From Nocardioides sp. ChNu-153 (lineage in GTDB: Bacteria; Actinomycetota; Actinomycetes; Propionibacteriales; Nocardioidaceae), in assembly GCF_030466625.1 (NCBI RefSeq), contig NZ_JADEVT010000007.1:1-64000 (forward strand): a stretch of 64,000 nucleotides of DNA, read 5' to 3'. The notes beneath the pieces are model-generated. The model was not told the origin of the DNA and searched no databases. It was given only the letters and a program-made list of their open reading frames with translations. Below are positions 35,283-44,192 of this stretch, piece after piece. Each line of letters opens with the position of its first letter. Position 1 is the first letter of the stretch. Both the position numbers and the translations under genes were made by a program.

Positions 35283-36920
35283 TCAGACCCGGTCGTCGAC
35301 ACGGGGCGCGGGCGCATGCTCGGGCGCCGGTCCGGGCTCGGGCGAGCGCCCGACGGAGCGGTCGCCGCGCAGGCGCTTGAGCACCAGCTCGGCGCTGATG
35401 ACGCACATCGGCAGACCGATGCCCGGCACCGTGCTGTGGCCGGCGTAGTAGAGCCCCTCCACCTTGCGCGAGCGGTTGCCCGCCCGGAAGAACGCGCTCT
35501 GGCGCAGCGTGTGGGCGGGGCCCAGCGCGCCGCCGGACCACGCGTTGACGTCGGCGACGAAGTCCGCCGGGCCGACGGTGCGCCGCACGACGACCCGCTC
35601 GGCGAGGTCGGGCACGCCCGCCCACTCCGCGACCAGGGCGATCGCCCGGTCCGCGGTCGCCTCGATCTCCGGGTCGCCCGCCCCGTCGAGGCCGCCACGC
35701 CCGAGCCCCGGGTCCGGCGGCACGGGCACGAGGACGAACACGTTCTCGTGCCCCTCGGGCGCCACCGCGTCGTCGGTCGCCGACGGCTTGCAGACGTAGA
35801 TCGAGGCCGGCGTCGGCACCCGCGTCGGCTGCTCGAAGATCGCGTCGAAGTTGCTCTTCCAGTCCTCGGTGAAGAACAGGGAGTGGTGGGCGAGCTCGGG
35901 CAGCTCGCCGCGCACGCCGAGGTAGACGAGCACCGCGCCCGGCCCCGAGACCGCCTTGTCCCAGAACGCCTGCGGGAACGTCTGCAGGTCGCGCGGCAGC
36001 AGCGTGGTCTCGACGTGGTGCAGGTCGGTCGCGCTGACGACCACGTCGGCGGGCAGCACGTGCTCCTCGCCGTCGGCGTCGCGCAGCCGCACCCCGGTCA
36101 CCTCGGCCCGGCGTCGGTCGAGGGGTGAGCCGGTACGCCGGGGCGCGGTCAGCACCTGCGTCACGGTCGCCCCCGTGCGCAGGCGCGCGCCGCGCTCGCG
36201 GGCGAGCCGGGCGAGCACCTCGACGAACCGGGTGAACCCGCCGTCGGGGTAGCGCACGCCGTCGGCCAGGTCGAGCCAGCTCATGAGGTGGTACATCGCG
36301 GGGGTGCGCTCGGGCGACGAGCCGAGGAACACGGCGGGGTAGCCGAGCACCTGCTGCAGCCGGCGGTCGGAGAACCGGGAGGCGACGTGGCTCTGCAGGC
36401 TGCGCGTCAGCAGCCCGGCGAGTCGCGGACCGTGGGCGAGCACGGCAGGTGCGGCGTACGCGCCCGGGGTGTCGAAGCTCGTGTAGAGGAACCGCTCCAC
36501 GGCCATCTCGTAGGTCTCGCGGGCCGTGGCGAGGTACGCCGCCAGCTCGTCGCCGGCGCCCTCCTCGATGCCCTCGAAGATCGCGCGGTTCCGCTCCTCG
36601 TCGGCGGCGACGTCGACGCTGGCGGTCTCGCCCTCGAAGAAGACGCGGTAGCCCGGGTCGAGGCGCACGAGGTCGAGCTGCTCCTCGGTCGTGGTGCCCA
36701 GCAGGCGGAAGAAGTGGTCGAACACCTCGGGCATGAGCCACCAGGAGGGGCCGGTGTCGAAGCGGAAGCCGTCGGCCTCCCACGAGCCGGCGCGGCCGCC
36801 GAGCTCGGCGTTCTTCTCCACGAGCTCGACGTCGTGGCCGTCGGCGGCCAGCAGCGCGGCGGTCGCGAGACCGGCGACGCCGCCGCCCACGACGACGACG
36901 CGGCGGGGGGCGGCGCTCAC
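35283..36920 (-). CDS. crtI: Phytoene desaturase
   Basis: A 545-residue FAD-dependent desaturase. VVVVGGGVAGLATAALLA at the N-terminus, GGRAGSWEADGFRFDTGPSWW, and the C-terminal YYAGHSTVPGIGLPMCVIS are typical of CrtI. GTG start overlapping the crtB stop by 4 bp, so translation is coupled. The last 25 residues are proline-rich and not part of the fold. Makes lycopene or a related compound from phytoene; number of steps not readable. Confidence 0.93.
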   Translation of the reverse strand: MSAAPRRVVVVGGGVAGLATAALLAADGHDVELVEKNAELGGRAGSWEADGFRFDTGPSWWLMPEVFDHFFRLLGTTTEEQLDLVRLDPGYRVFFEGETASVDVAADEERNRAIFEGIEEGAGDELAAYLATARETYEMAVERFLYTSFDTPGAYAAPAVLAHGPRLAGLLTRSLQSHVASRFSDRRLQQVLGYPAVFLGSSPERTPAMYHLMSWLDLADGVRYPDGGFTRFVEVLARLARERGARLRTGATVTQVLTAPRRTGSPLDRRRAEVTGVRLRDADGEEHVLPADVVVSATDLHHVETTLLPRDLQTFPQAFWDKAVSGPGAVLVYLGVRGELPELAHHSLFFTEDWKSNFDAIFEQPTRVPTPASIYVCKPSATDDAVAPEGHENVFVLVPVPPDPGLGRGGLDGAGDPEIEATADRAIALVAEWAGVPDLAERVVVRRTVGPADFVADVNAWSGGALGPAHTLRQSAFFRAGNRSRKVEGLYYAGHSTVPGIGLPMCVISAELVLKRLRGDRSVGRSPEPGPAPEHAPAPRVDDRV

Positions 36921-37843
36921 GAGGCGACGGCGGGGGTCACGGGCGTGCGGGGGCGCCCGGCGCGCACCACGGCGGCCGCGGCGAGCCGGGCCTTCACGGG
37001 CGCGGGGACGCGCACGCGCTGGTGGCGCAGCGCCGCGGCGGGGGTGCGACGCAGGCGGGCCGACAGCTCGGCGAACAGGTCGTGGGCGGTGCACACCGCG
37101 ACGCGGCTGCTGCGGGGCAGGGCCGGCACGACGGCCGCGGCGGCGGCCAGGTCGGCGTCGATGTCGTCGAGCCACCGGTCGCGGTCGGCGTCGGTCGGGC
37201 GGTCGGGGTCGAGACCCACGAGGTAGCGCCGGCCGAGGTCGTCGTTGTCCTCGCCCAGGTCGCGCAGGAAGTTGATCTTCTGGAAGGCCGCGCCGAGCCG
37301 CTGCGCGCCGGGGGCGAGGTCGTCGTACCGGGCCAGGCGGTGCGGGTCCTCGGCCAGGAAGGCCCGCAGGCACATGAGGCCCACGACCTCGGCGGAGCCG
37401 TGGACGTAGACGGCCAGGCTGGCCTCGTCGTGCTCGGTGCGGTCGAGGTCGGTGCGCATCGAGGCGAAGAACGGGGTGGTCAGCGACGCGTCGATGCCGC
37501 AGCGGCGCGCGGAGCGGGCGAACGCGTGGACCACGAGGTTGCTGCTCGCGCCCGAGGCGAGCGCGGTGTGCAGCTCCTCCTCGAGGGTGTCGAGGGCGGC
37601 GCGCTGCTGGTCGGCGTCCTGGTCCGGGCGGGGGGCGTCGACGATCTCGTCGGCCACGCGCACGAGGGCGTAGACGTTGCGGACGTCGCTGCGCACCGGC
37701 TCGGCGAGCAGGCGGGACGCCAGGCCGAAGGAGGAGGAGTAGGAGGAGATGACGAGCGACGCGCTCGCGTCGGCCACCTCGTCGTACTGCAGGTGGGGAC
37801 GGGGCACCGTCCCCCGCCGCGGTCCCTGCAACCAGGCGCTCAT
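36917..37843 (-). CDS. crtB: Phytoene synthase
   Basis: A 308-residue trans-isoprenyl synthase that condenses two GGPP. The two metal-binding motifs are DEIVDAPRPDQD and FLRDLGEDNDDLGRRYLVG (with QKIN before it). Start codon ATG with AGAGGAGAG upstream. crtE (GGPP synthase) is not in this window. Confidence 0.95.
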   Translation of the reverse strand: MSAWLQGPRRGTVPRPHLQYDEVADASASLVISSYSSSFGLASRLLAEPVRSDVRNVYALVRVADEIVDAPRPDQDADQQRAALDTLEEELHTALASGASSNLVVHAFARSARRCGIDASLTTPFFASMRTDLDRTEHDEASLAVYVHGSAEVVGLMCLRAFLAEDPHRLARYDDLAPGAQRLGAAFQKINFLRDLGEDNDDLGRRYLVGLDPDRPTDADRDRWLDDIDADLAAAAAVVPALPRSSRVAVCTAHDLFAELSARLRRTPAAALRHQRVRVPAPVKARLAAAAVVRAGRPRTPVTPAVAS

Positions 37844-38173
37844 CGCTCTCCTCTCGTCCTCACCGTGGCGCGGACGCGGCCGGGTGGCGGGTCACCTGCC
37901 CCGACCACCGGTCCGGTGCGCCCGCCCTGGCAGTCTGCGGGACGGGTGGTAGCGGGAGGGGTGCGAGGCGCCGGCTGCGGCGTCGTCCGGCGATCAGGCA
38001 GCCGTGGGCGAGACGGACGGCGAAGCGCCCGGCCGACAGCACGGGCAGGGCCGCCGCGGCTCCCGCGACGAGGCGGGGGCTGGGGCGCGGGGACGGTTCC
38101 ACGATGGCCGGTACCCCCGCGTCCTCGCCCGCATGCGACGGACCGGGCTGGGTGCGCCTGGTTCGATGGCGGG
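37844..38173. other. Intergenic region between crtB and idi, no gene called
   Basis: 330 bases between two divergent starts. It holds the crtB ribosome site and, at the right end, the TTCGAT hexamer of idi. An 80-codon frame on the minus strand (37860-38102) contains a short hydrophobic stretch (LVAGAAAALPVLSAG) but has no ribosome site and no family, so it is not called. No repeat or clear operator seen. Confidence 0.5.
38162..38167 (+). promoter_or_regulatory. -10-like TTCGAT of idi, leaderless
   Basis: TTCGAT, then GGCGGG, then GTG at 38174. Confidence 0.4.
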
Positions 38174-38776
38174 GTGCCTGCGCCCGTCCCTGCGCCCGTC
38201 CCTGCGCCCGTCCCCGCGTCGTCCACCTCCGCCGCCGATCCGGCCGAGGAGGACCTCGTCGTCCTCGTCGACGACGACGGCACGCCCCGCGGCACGGCGC
38301 CCCGCGTCGGTGTGCACGGGCCGGACACGCCGCTGCACCTGGCCTTCTCCTGCCACCTGATCGACCGCGACGGCCGCCTGCTGATGACGCGGCGGGCGCT
38401 GGTCAAGCGCACGTGGCCGGGCGTGTGGACGAACTCCTACTGCGGCCACCCGCGGCCGGGCGAGGAGATGACCGAGGCGGTGCGCCGCTACGGGCGGCGC
38501 GAGCTCGGCGTCGACGTGCACGACGTGCGCAGCCTGCTGCCCGACTTCCGCTACCGCGCCGTCGACGCGAGCGGCGTCGTGGAGAACGAGATCTGTCCCG
38601 TCTTCGTCGCGCGCACCGACGACGTGCTGCGCCCCGACCCGGACGAGGTGGCCGAGCACGCGTGGGCCCGCGTCGAGGACGTGTGGGCGACCGTCGAGCG
38701 CACGCCGTGGGCGCTCAGCCCCTGGTTCGTCGAGCAGGTCGCGGCGCTGGGCGCCGACCCCGCGGCGTACCGCTGA
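38174..38776 (+). CDS. idi: Isopentenyl-diphosphate delta-isomerase, type I
   Basis: A 200-residue NUDIX-type isomerase that interconverts IPP and DMAPP and feeds carotenoid synthesis. LAFSCHLIDRDGRLLMTRRAL, TWPGVWTNSYCGHPRPGE (with the catalytic Cys and a metal His) and VENEICPVFVA (metal Glu) fit the family. The N-terminus carries a short APVP repeat (PAPVPAPVPAPVP), not part of the fold. GTG chosen because TTCGAT lies 6 nt upstream. Ends against the response regulator gene in convergent orientation. Confidence 0.93.
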   Translation: MPAPVPAPVPAPVPASSTSAADPAEEDLVVLVDDDGTPRGTAPRVGVHGPDTPLHLAFSCHLIDRDGRLLMTRRALVKRTWPGVWTNSYCGHPRPGEEMTEAVRRYGRRELGVDVHDVRSLLPDFRYRAVDASGVVENEICPVFVARTDDVLRPDPDEVAEHAWARVEDVWATVERTPWALSPWFVEQVAALGADPAAYR

Positions 38777-38782
38777 ACCTGC

Positions 38783-39445
38783 TCAGCGCAGGAACGCCAG
38801 CACGGCCTTGACCCGCCGGTGCTGGCCGTCGTCGGCGTGCAGGTCGAGCTTGGCGAAGATCCGTTGCGTGTGCTTCTCCACCCCGCCCTCGCTGACGCCC
38901 AGGCGCTCGGCGACCGCGGCGTTCGAGAGGCCCTCGGCCATCGCCGCGAGCACCTCCCGCTCGCGCGGGGTGAGCGCCGCGAGCGGGTCGCGGCGCCGGC
39001 GCATCAGCTGGCCGACGACGAGCGGGTCGAGCACGGTGCCGCCGGCGGCGACGGTGCGCAGCGCGTCGAGGAACGAGCCGAGCTCGCTCACCCGGTCCTT
39101 GAGCAGGTAGCCCACGCCGCCCTCGCCGGCGGCCAGCAGCTCGTCGGCGTAGGACACCTCGACGTACTGGCTGAGCACGAGGATCCGAGCGTCCGGACGC
39201 TGCCGGCGCACCTCGACCGCGGCCCGCAGCCCCTCGTCGGTGTGGGACGGGGGCATGCGGACGTCGACGAGGGCGAGGTCGGGGGAGTGCGCGAGCACGG
39301 CGGCGACGAGGCCCGGGCCGTCGCCCGCGGTCGCGACCACGGTGTGGCCCGCGTCGGCGAGGATCAGCTGCAGTCCCTCGCGCAGCAGCACGGAGTCGTC
39401 GGCGACGACGACCCGCAGGCCGCCGCGCCCGGTCGGGTCACCCAC
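38783..39445 (-). CDS. NarL/FixJ-type response regulator
   Basis: A 220-residue regulator: receiver domain with the phosphoacceptor D61 (LALVDVRMPP), a switch Thr/Ser region and LLKD, then a LuxR-type HTH (LTPREREVLAAMAEGLSNAAVAERLGVSEGGVEKHTQRIF). Overlaps the kinase gene by 8 bp, so it is the partner of that kinase. Confidence 0.93.
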   Translation of the reverse strand: MGDPTGRGGLRVVVADDSVLLREGLQLILADAGHTVVATAGDGPGLVAAVLAHSPDLALVDVRMPPSHTDEGLRAAVEVRRQRPDARILVLSQYVEVSYADELLAAGEGGVGYLLKDRVSELGSFLDALRTVAAGGTVLDPLVVGQLMRRRRDPLAALTPREREVLAAMAEGLSNAAVAERLGVSEGGVEKHTQRIFAKLDLHADDGQHRRVKAVLAFLR

Positions 39446-40811
39446 GCAGCGGCACCTCCACCCGCAGGATCGTCGGGCCGCCCGCGGGCGAGTCCAGCAC
39501 CAGGGTGCCGCCGAGGCCCCGCACGCGCTGCTCGAGCCCGGCCAGGCAGGAGCCCTTGCCGAGGTGCGCGCCGCCGACGCCGTCGTCCGCGACCTGCACC
39601 CGGACGGCCTCGCCGTCGGCGGTCGGCACCGTGAGCACGTCGACGGCGACCACGCCGGCGCCGCTGTGCTTCGCGACGTTCGTCATCTGCTCGGCCACCA
39701 CGAAGTAGACGGCGGTCTCGACGTGCGGCGGCAGGCCGTGGGCCAGCGCGGGCTCGACGACGAGGTCGACGTGCTCCTCGGCGCGGGCGACGAGCTCCTC
39801 CAGCGCGGGGCCGAGGCCCCGGTCCATGAGCAGCGGCGGCGCGATGCCCCGGGAGAGGGCCCGCAGCTCGTCGATCGCGTCTCGCGCCTGCTGGTACGCC
39901 GCGTCGAGGGCGTCGCGGGCCCGCTCCGGGTCCTGGTCGAGCTGGTGGCGCGCGCGGCCGAGGTCCATGGCGAGGCGCACGAGCCGCTGCTGGGGGCCGT
40001 CGTGGATGTCGCGCTCGAGGCGGCGCAGGGAGCGCGCCTCGGCGTCGCGGGCGGCGTCGCGCCCGCCGGTCGCGCGGCGTACCTCGGCCTGGAGGCTGGC
40101 GCGGCTCGACAGCAGCACCTCGGCGAGCCCGGCGTGGGCGGCCACGGCGATGCGCACGACCCACGGCAGCAGCAGCAGGGCGACGACGCCCAGCACGGTG
40201 GTGAGCACGATCTCGGGCCCGCGGCCCGCACCCATCCCCAGCAGCTCGGCGAGCGTGTCGCCCTCGGTGTCGGGGAGCCAGCGCTGCCAGAACCCGTAGG
40301 TCAGCCCGCCGATCGTGGCGGCCCACCAGCCGACCGTGACGGCGGCGAGCGCCACGGCGGTGACCGACGAGACCAGCGCCCACGTCACGTCGAGCCACGA
40401 CTGCGGGTCGCGGAGCACGGTCAGCACCCGCCGCAGCCACCCGGCGTCCTCCCGCGCCCGGGCGTAGGTCGGGGAGGGGGCCCGGCGACTGAGCGCCGTG
40501 CGCATCCGCACCCGCTCGACGTGGGCGAGCCCCCGGGCCAGCAGCACGGCGCCGGCCAGGACGGGCAGCCCGACGACGAGCCACGACAGGGAGACGCCGA
40601 CGACGACGCCGGCCAGCACGAGCGTGAACGTGACGACCGCGAGCGGCAGGGCGGACACGGCGTACCCGGTCTCGGCGGCCAGCCGGGCGGCCAGGCCGCG
40701 GCGGGGCTCAGCCGCGCCACCCGCCGGACCCATCGGCCCCGCGGGTGCCGACGCCCCGGGGAGGGCGGCGTCGGGCGGTACGGCGAGGGGCACGTCGAGA
40801 GTCTGGGTCAT
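39438..40811 (-). CDS. Sensor histidine kinase (HisKA_3 / NarX-like)
   Basis: A 457-residue kinase. A proline-rich N-tail of about 40 residues is followed by about four to six membrane helices up to 225 (a DUF4118-free sensor typical of this group), the dimerisation helix with H270 (LERDIHDGPQQRL), then the HATPase domain (VVAEQMTNVAKHSGAG for the N box, VQVADDGVGG). ATG with TAGCGT 7 nt upstream, so leaderless. The signal is unknown. Confidence 0.92.
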   Translation of the reverse strand: MTQTLDVPLAVPPDAALPGASAPAGPMGPAGGAAEPRRGLAARLAAETGYAVSALPLAVVTFTLVLAGVVVGVSLSWLVVGLPVLAGAVLLARGLAHVERVRMRTALSRRAPSPTYARAREDAGWLRRVLTVLRDPQSWLDVTWALVSSVTAVALAAVTVGWWAATIGGLTYGFWQRWLPDTEGDTLAELLGMGAGRGPEIVLTTVLGVVALLLLPWVVRIAVAAHAGLAEVLLSSRASLQAEVRRATGGRDAARDAEARSLRRLERDIHDGPQQRLVRLAMDLGRARHQLDQDPERARDALDAAYQQARDAIDELRALSRGIAPPLLMDRGLGPALEELVARAEEHVDLVVEPALAHGLPPHVETAVYFVVAEQMTNVAKHSGAGVVAVDVLTVPTADGEAVRVQVADDGVGGAHLGKGSCLAGLEQRVRGLGGTLVLDSPAGGPTILRVEVPLRG

Positions 40812-40818
40812 GACGACG

Positions 40819-40824
40819 ACGCTA
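40819..40824 (-). promoter_or_regulatory. -10-like TAGCGT of the kinase-regulator operon, leaderless
   Basis: On the minus strand TAGCGT, then CGTCGTC, then ATG at 40811. Confidence 0.5.
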
Positions 40825-40866
40825 GGGAAACGCCGTCCCGCCCGGCAGCCGGTGAGCCGGACGGTC

Positions 40867-40890
40867 CGGTGTCGGGCCAGCCCGACACCG
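40867..40890. promoter_or_regulatory. Perfect 24-bp palindrome between the kinase and M20 peptidase genes, candidate operator
   Basis: CGGTGTCGGGC, centre CA, then its exact complement GCCCGACACCG: 11-bp arms with a 2-nt centre. It lies 14 nt upstream of the -10-like TAGGGT of the peptidase gene, on top of the expected -35, and 42 nt from the -10 of the kinase gene. Confidence 0.65.
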
Positions 40891-40904
40891 CGTGCGCCCC
40901 TGGC

Positions 40905-40910
40905 TAGGGT
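40905..40910 (+). promoter_or_regulatory. -10-like TAGGGT of the M20 peptidase gene, leaderless
   Basis: TAGGGT, then CGGACGC, then ATG at 40918. Confidence 0.5.
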
Positions 40911-40917
40911 CGGACGC

Positions 40918-42285
40918 ATGGCTGACCTCACCACCGACGACCTCCGCGGCCGGGTGGCCGCCGTGCTGCCCGGCGTGCGCCGTGACCTCGAGGCGCTGGT
41001 GCGCATCGAGTCGGTGAGCGCCGACCCGGCCCGGGCGGGCGAGGTACGGCGCAGCGCCGAGGCCGTGGCCGCGCTCCTGGAGGCCGAGGGTCTCGACACC
41101 CGCATCGTCAGCGCCGAGGGCGGGGCCCCCGCCGTCATCGCGACCCGCCCCGCGCCCGCGGGCGCGCCCACGGTGCTGCTCTACGCCCACCACGACGTGC
41201 AGCCCGAGGGCGACCACGCCGACTGGGCGACGCCGCCCTTCGAGGCCACCGAGGCCGACTCGCCCGGTGGCCGGCGCCTCTTCGGTCGCGGCGCGGCCGA
41301 CGACAAGGCCGGCGTCGTGGCCCACCTCGGCGCCCTGCGTGCGCTCGGCGACGACCTGGGCGTCGGCGTGACGGTGTTCGTCGAGGGCGAGGAGGAGGTC
41401 GGCTCCGACACGCTCCCGGCCCTGCTCGCCGAGCACGCCGAGACGCTGCGGGCCGACGTCATCGTCATCGCCGACTCGACCAACTGGGACATCGGCGTGC
41501 CCGCCCTCACCACGAGCCTGCGCGGGCTCGTGCGCGTCGACGTCGAGGTGCGCACGCTGACGCACGCGGTGCACTCCGGCATGTGGGGCGGCCTCGTCCC
41601 CGACGCGATCACGACGCTGGCGCGCCTGCTCGCCACCCTCCACGACGACGCCGGCGACGTGGCCGTCGCCGGCCTGCACGCCGGCCCGGCCGCCGACGTC
41701 GACTACCCCGAGGAGCGGCTGCGCGCCGAGTCGGGAGTCGCCGACGGCGTCGCGTTCGTCGGCACCGGGTCCGCGGTCGAGCGGCTGTGGACCAAGCCGT
41801 CCCTCAGCGTCACCGGCCTCGACGCCCCGAAGGTCGACGGCGCCTCGAACACCCTCGTCCCGGCCGCCCGCGCGAAGCTCTCGATGCGCATCGCCCCCGG
41901 CGACACGGCCGAGAGCGCGCTGGCCGCCCTGCGCGCCCACCTCGAGGCGCACGTGCCGTGGGGCGCGCAGCTCTCCGTCACCGTCGTCGACACCGGCGAG
42001 GCGACGCAGATCGACGCGACCGGGCCGGTGTACGACGTCGCCCGCGCCGCGTTCGCCGAGGCGTGGGACGGCACGGTGCCCGTCGACATGGGGGTCGGCG
42101 GCTCGATCCCGTTCATCGCGGAGTTCCTCGAGGCGTTCCCCGACGCCACCGTCCTCGTCACCGGCGTCGAGGACCCCGACACCCGCGCCCACGGACCGAA
42201 CGAGGGCCTGCACCTCGCGGAGTTCGAGCGGGTGCTGCTCGCCGAGACGCTCCTGCTGGCCCGCCTGGCCGAGCGGGGGGCCTGA
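40918..42285 (+). CDS. M20-family metallo-dipeptidase
   Basis: A 455-residue peptidase with both parts of the M20 fold. Metal and catalytic residues: LLYAHHDVQPEGD (H and D), RGAADDKAG (bridging Asp), VEGEEEVGS (catalytic Glu and metal Glu) and AHGPNEGLHLAEF (last His). The lid domain lies at about 200-315 (HSGMWGGLVPDAI). Cleaves dipeptides or related amides in the cytoplasm; substrate not known. Starts 28 bp from the palindrome, with TAGGGT between. Confidence 0.92.
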   Translation: MADLTTDDLRGRVAAVLPGVRRDLEALVRIESVSADPARAGEVRRSAEAVAALLEAEGLDTRIVSAEGGAPAVIATRPAPAGAPTVLLYAHHDVQPEGDHADWATPPFEATEADSPGGRRLFGRGAADDKAGVVAHLGALRALGDDLGVGVTVFVEGEEEVGSDTLPALLAEHAETLRADVIVIADSTNWDIGVPALTTSLRGLVRVDVEVRTLTHAVHSGMWGGLVPDAITTLARLLATLHDDAGDVAVAGLHAGPAADVDYPEERLRAESGVADGVAFVGTGSAVERLWTKPSLSVTGLDAPKVDGASNTLVPAARAKLSMRIAPGDTAESALAALRAHLEAHVPWGAQLSVTVVDTGEATQIDATGPVYDVARAAFAEAWDGTVPVDMGVGGSIPFIAEFLEAFPDATVLVTGVEDPDTRAHGPNEGLHLAEFERVLLAETLLLARLAERGA

Positions 42286-42319
42286 GGGCGGGTCGGGGGC
42301 CGGCCGGCGGGAGCCGCTC

Positions 42320-43510
42320 GTGCGCGCGACGACCGCGACGTTCCTCGAGCGTCACCGCGCTCAGCGGGTCGGCGTGCTCGCCGAGGCCCTGCTCGCCGTC
42401 ATCCGGGCCGAGAACGCGGGGTACGCCGACGTGCCCGTCCTCGCCGACGACGACCTGCGGCGCTCCTGCCTCGACAACGTCGCCCGCGTGCTCGAGCTGC
42501 TGGAGGCCGAGCTCGACCCGGCGCGCGCCGGGGGCCCCGACCGGTACGACGCGGCCCGCGCCACCGGGCACCGGCGCGCCGAGCAGGGCCTGCCGCTCGA
42601 CGACGTGCTGCGCTCGTTCCGCATGGGCGGGCGGCTGATCTGGGAGGACCTCCTCGACCACGCCGGCGACACCCTCGACGCCCACGACGTGCGGGAGATC
42701 GGCACGTCGCTGTGGGCGGTCGTGGACCGCACGTCGGCGGCTGTCGCGGCGGCGTACCACGAGACCGAGGCCGGGGCGCTGCGCGCGCACGAGCAGCGCC
42801 GTACCGCCCTGTGGGAGGACCTGCTCGCCGGGCGCGGCACCGACCCCGTGTTCGCCGCCGAGGCGGGTCGCCTGCTCGACCTCCACCCGGGCGCCCCGTG
42901 CGTCGTCGTGGTCGCCCACGGCGACACCCCGTCGGCCGCGGCGCGCAGCGCGGAGGCGAACCTGCGGGCGGCGGGCTACCGCTCGAGCTGGGTACGGCGC
43001 GCCGTCGGCCTCGTGGGCCTCGTCGAGGCCGGCTCGCTCGTCGCCCCCGACCTCTCGGCGGGCCTGCGCGCGCTGGTGGGCGGCCCGGTGGGCACCTCGG
43101 GGGTGGCCGTCGGGTTCGCCCAGGTGGAGGAGGCCTTCCGCCACGCGCTGGCGGCGCAGCGCATCGCCGCCAGCCGCGGCGTGCCGACGGTGGCGTTCGA
43201 CGACGCCCTGCCCGACGCGCTCGTGCTGGCCTCGCCCGACATCGCCGCCCGCCTGGTGGAGCACTGGCTCGGCCCGCTGCTCGACCTGCCCGGGGACGAG
43301 GGCCGGGCGCTGGTGGAGACGCTCGAGGCGTGGGTGCGCCTCGGCGGGTCGACGACCGCCACCGCGCAGGCGCTGCCGTGCCACCGCAACACGGTGCTCA
43401 ACCGGCTGCGCCGCGTCCGGCAGGTCACGGGCGGCCGGGTGGGCGCGGCGACGCCCCCGGTCGAGCTGTCGCTCGCGCTCGCGGCGTACCGGCTCGGGGG
43501 CGCGGGCTGA
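42320..43510 (+). CDS. PucR/CdaR-type helix-turn-helix regulator
   Basis: A 396-residue regulator: an N-terminal helical domain (RsbR-like, ATFLERHRAQRVGVLAEALLAVIRAE), a GGDEF-like middle part and a C-terminal PucR HTH (ETLEAWVRLGGSTTATAQALPCHRNTVLNRLRRV). Ligand unknown. GTG start with GGGAG upstream, 34 nt after the M20 peptidase stop, so the two may be cotranscribed. Confidence 0.85.
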   Translation: MRATTATFLERHRAQRVGVLAEALLAVIRAENAGYADVPVLADDDLRRSCLDNVARVLELLEAELDPARAGGPDRYDAARATGHRRAEQGLPLDDVLRSFRMGGRLIWEDLLDHAGDTLDAHDVREIGTSLWAVVDRTSAAVAAAYHETEAGALRAHEQRRTALWEDLLAGRGTDPVFAAEAGRLLDLHPGAPCVVVVAHGDTPSAAARSAEANLRAAGYRSSWVRRAVGLVGLVEAGSLVAPDLSAGLRALVGGPVGTSGVAVGFAQVEEAFRHALAAQRIAASRGVPTVAFDDALPDALVLASPDIAARLVEHWLGPLLDLPGDEGRALVETLEAWVRLGGSTTATAQALPCHRNTVLNRLRRVRQVTGGRVGAATPPVELSLALAAYRLGGAG

Positions 43511-43518
43511 GGCGTCGC

Positions 43519-43534
43519 TGAGCATCCGTGCTCA
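43519..43534 (+). terminator. Small hairpin after the PucR-type gene
   Basis: TGAGCA, loop TCCG, TGCTCA, 8 bases after the stop. Weak terminator or operator; no T-run. Confidence 0.3.
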
Positions 43535-43570
43535 TGGCCGACGGGGCGGTCGAGGAGGACCGTTCGACCC

Positions 43571-44035
43571 GTGACCTCGGCCCGGACGCCCCCTTCCTCG
43601 GATCGCGCGGCGCGGGTCCTCCTCCTCGCCCGGGCCCGGTTGCTGGGGCGCTGGCTCGTCGTCTCGGCCGGTGTGGACGCGCTGGCCCTCGCGTGGGGCC
43701 TGCAGATGTACCTGTTCCCAGGACCGCACGCGGTGGTGGGCAACGTCCTCGCCGGGATGTTCCTCGCGGCAGCGGGCCTGGTGTGGGGGGTGCTCCACCT
43801 GGCGCTCGCCGGCTGGGTGGCGTGGGGGCGTGGTCACCTGCGCAGCGGCGGCACCCACCGACTCCTGGTGGCGGGGGCCTGGGCGAGCGTTCTCGTCGCA
43901 GGAGGATCGACGGTCGTCCTCCTCCCGTTGGCCCTCTCGCCCGACATAGAGGTGCTCCTGGTGGCGGCACCGGCACTCCTGTCCTGTATCGCCGTACTCA
44001 GGACCGGCCTGGTCGTGGGGGGCGGCCCTCGCTGA
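43571..44035 (+). CDS. Four-helix membrane protein, hypothetical
   Basis: A 154-residue protein with hydrophobic segments at about 26-48, 57-83, 97-119 and 126-147 (LLGRWLVVSAGVDALALAWGL, VLAGMFLAAAGLVWGVLHLAL, LLVAGAWASVLVAGGSTVVLL, VLLVAAPALLSCIAVLRTGLV). No family recognised. GTG start is uncertain. Base use is slightly less GC-rich at the 3' end than its neighbours. Confidence 0.6.
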   Translation: MTSARTPPSSDRAARVLLLARARLLGRWLVVSAGVDALALAWGLQMYLFPGPHAVVGNVLAGMFLAAAGLVWGVLHLALAGWVAWGRGHLRSGGTHRLLVAGAWASVLVAGGSTVVLLPLALSPDIEVLLVAAPALLSCIAVLRTGLVVGGGPR

Positions 44036-44192
44036 GGCCGCTCTCCGGGGAGTGCCGGTGTGCAGACTGCCCAGTGATCGGCGTCACATCGTGGGCGCGC
44101 CCGGGTTGGGACCGACCGCTCGGGATGCGAGCGTTGGCGGCGGGAGGGAGTGACCGCACCGGCCTCGGCCGGCTGACACTCCGGAGGACGCA

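Noticed and set aside
37860-38102. 80-codon minus-strand frame between crtB and idi
   Set aside because: No ribosome site, no family and basic, proline-rich composition; likely chance in a high-GC gap.
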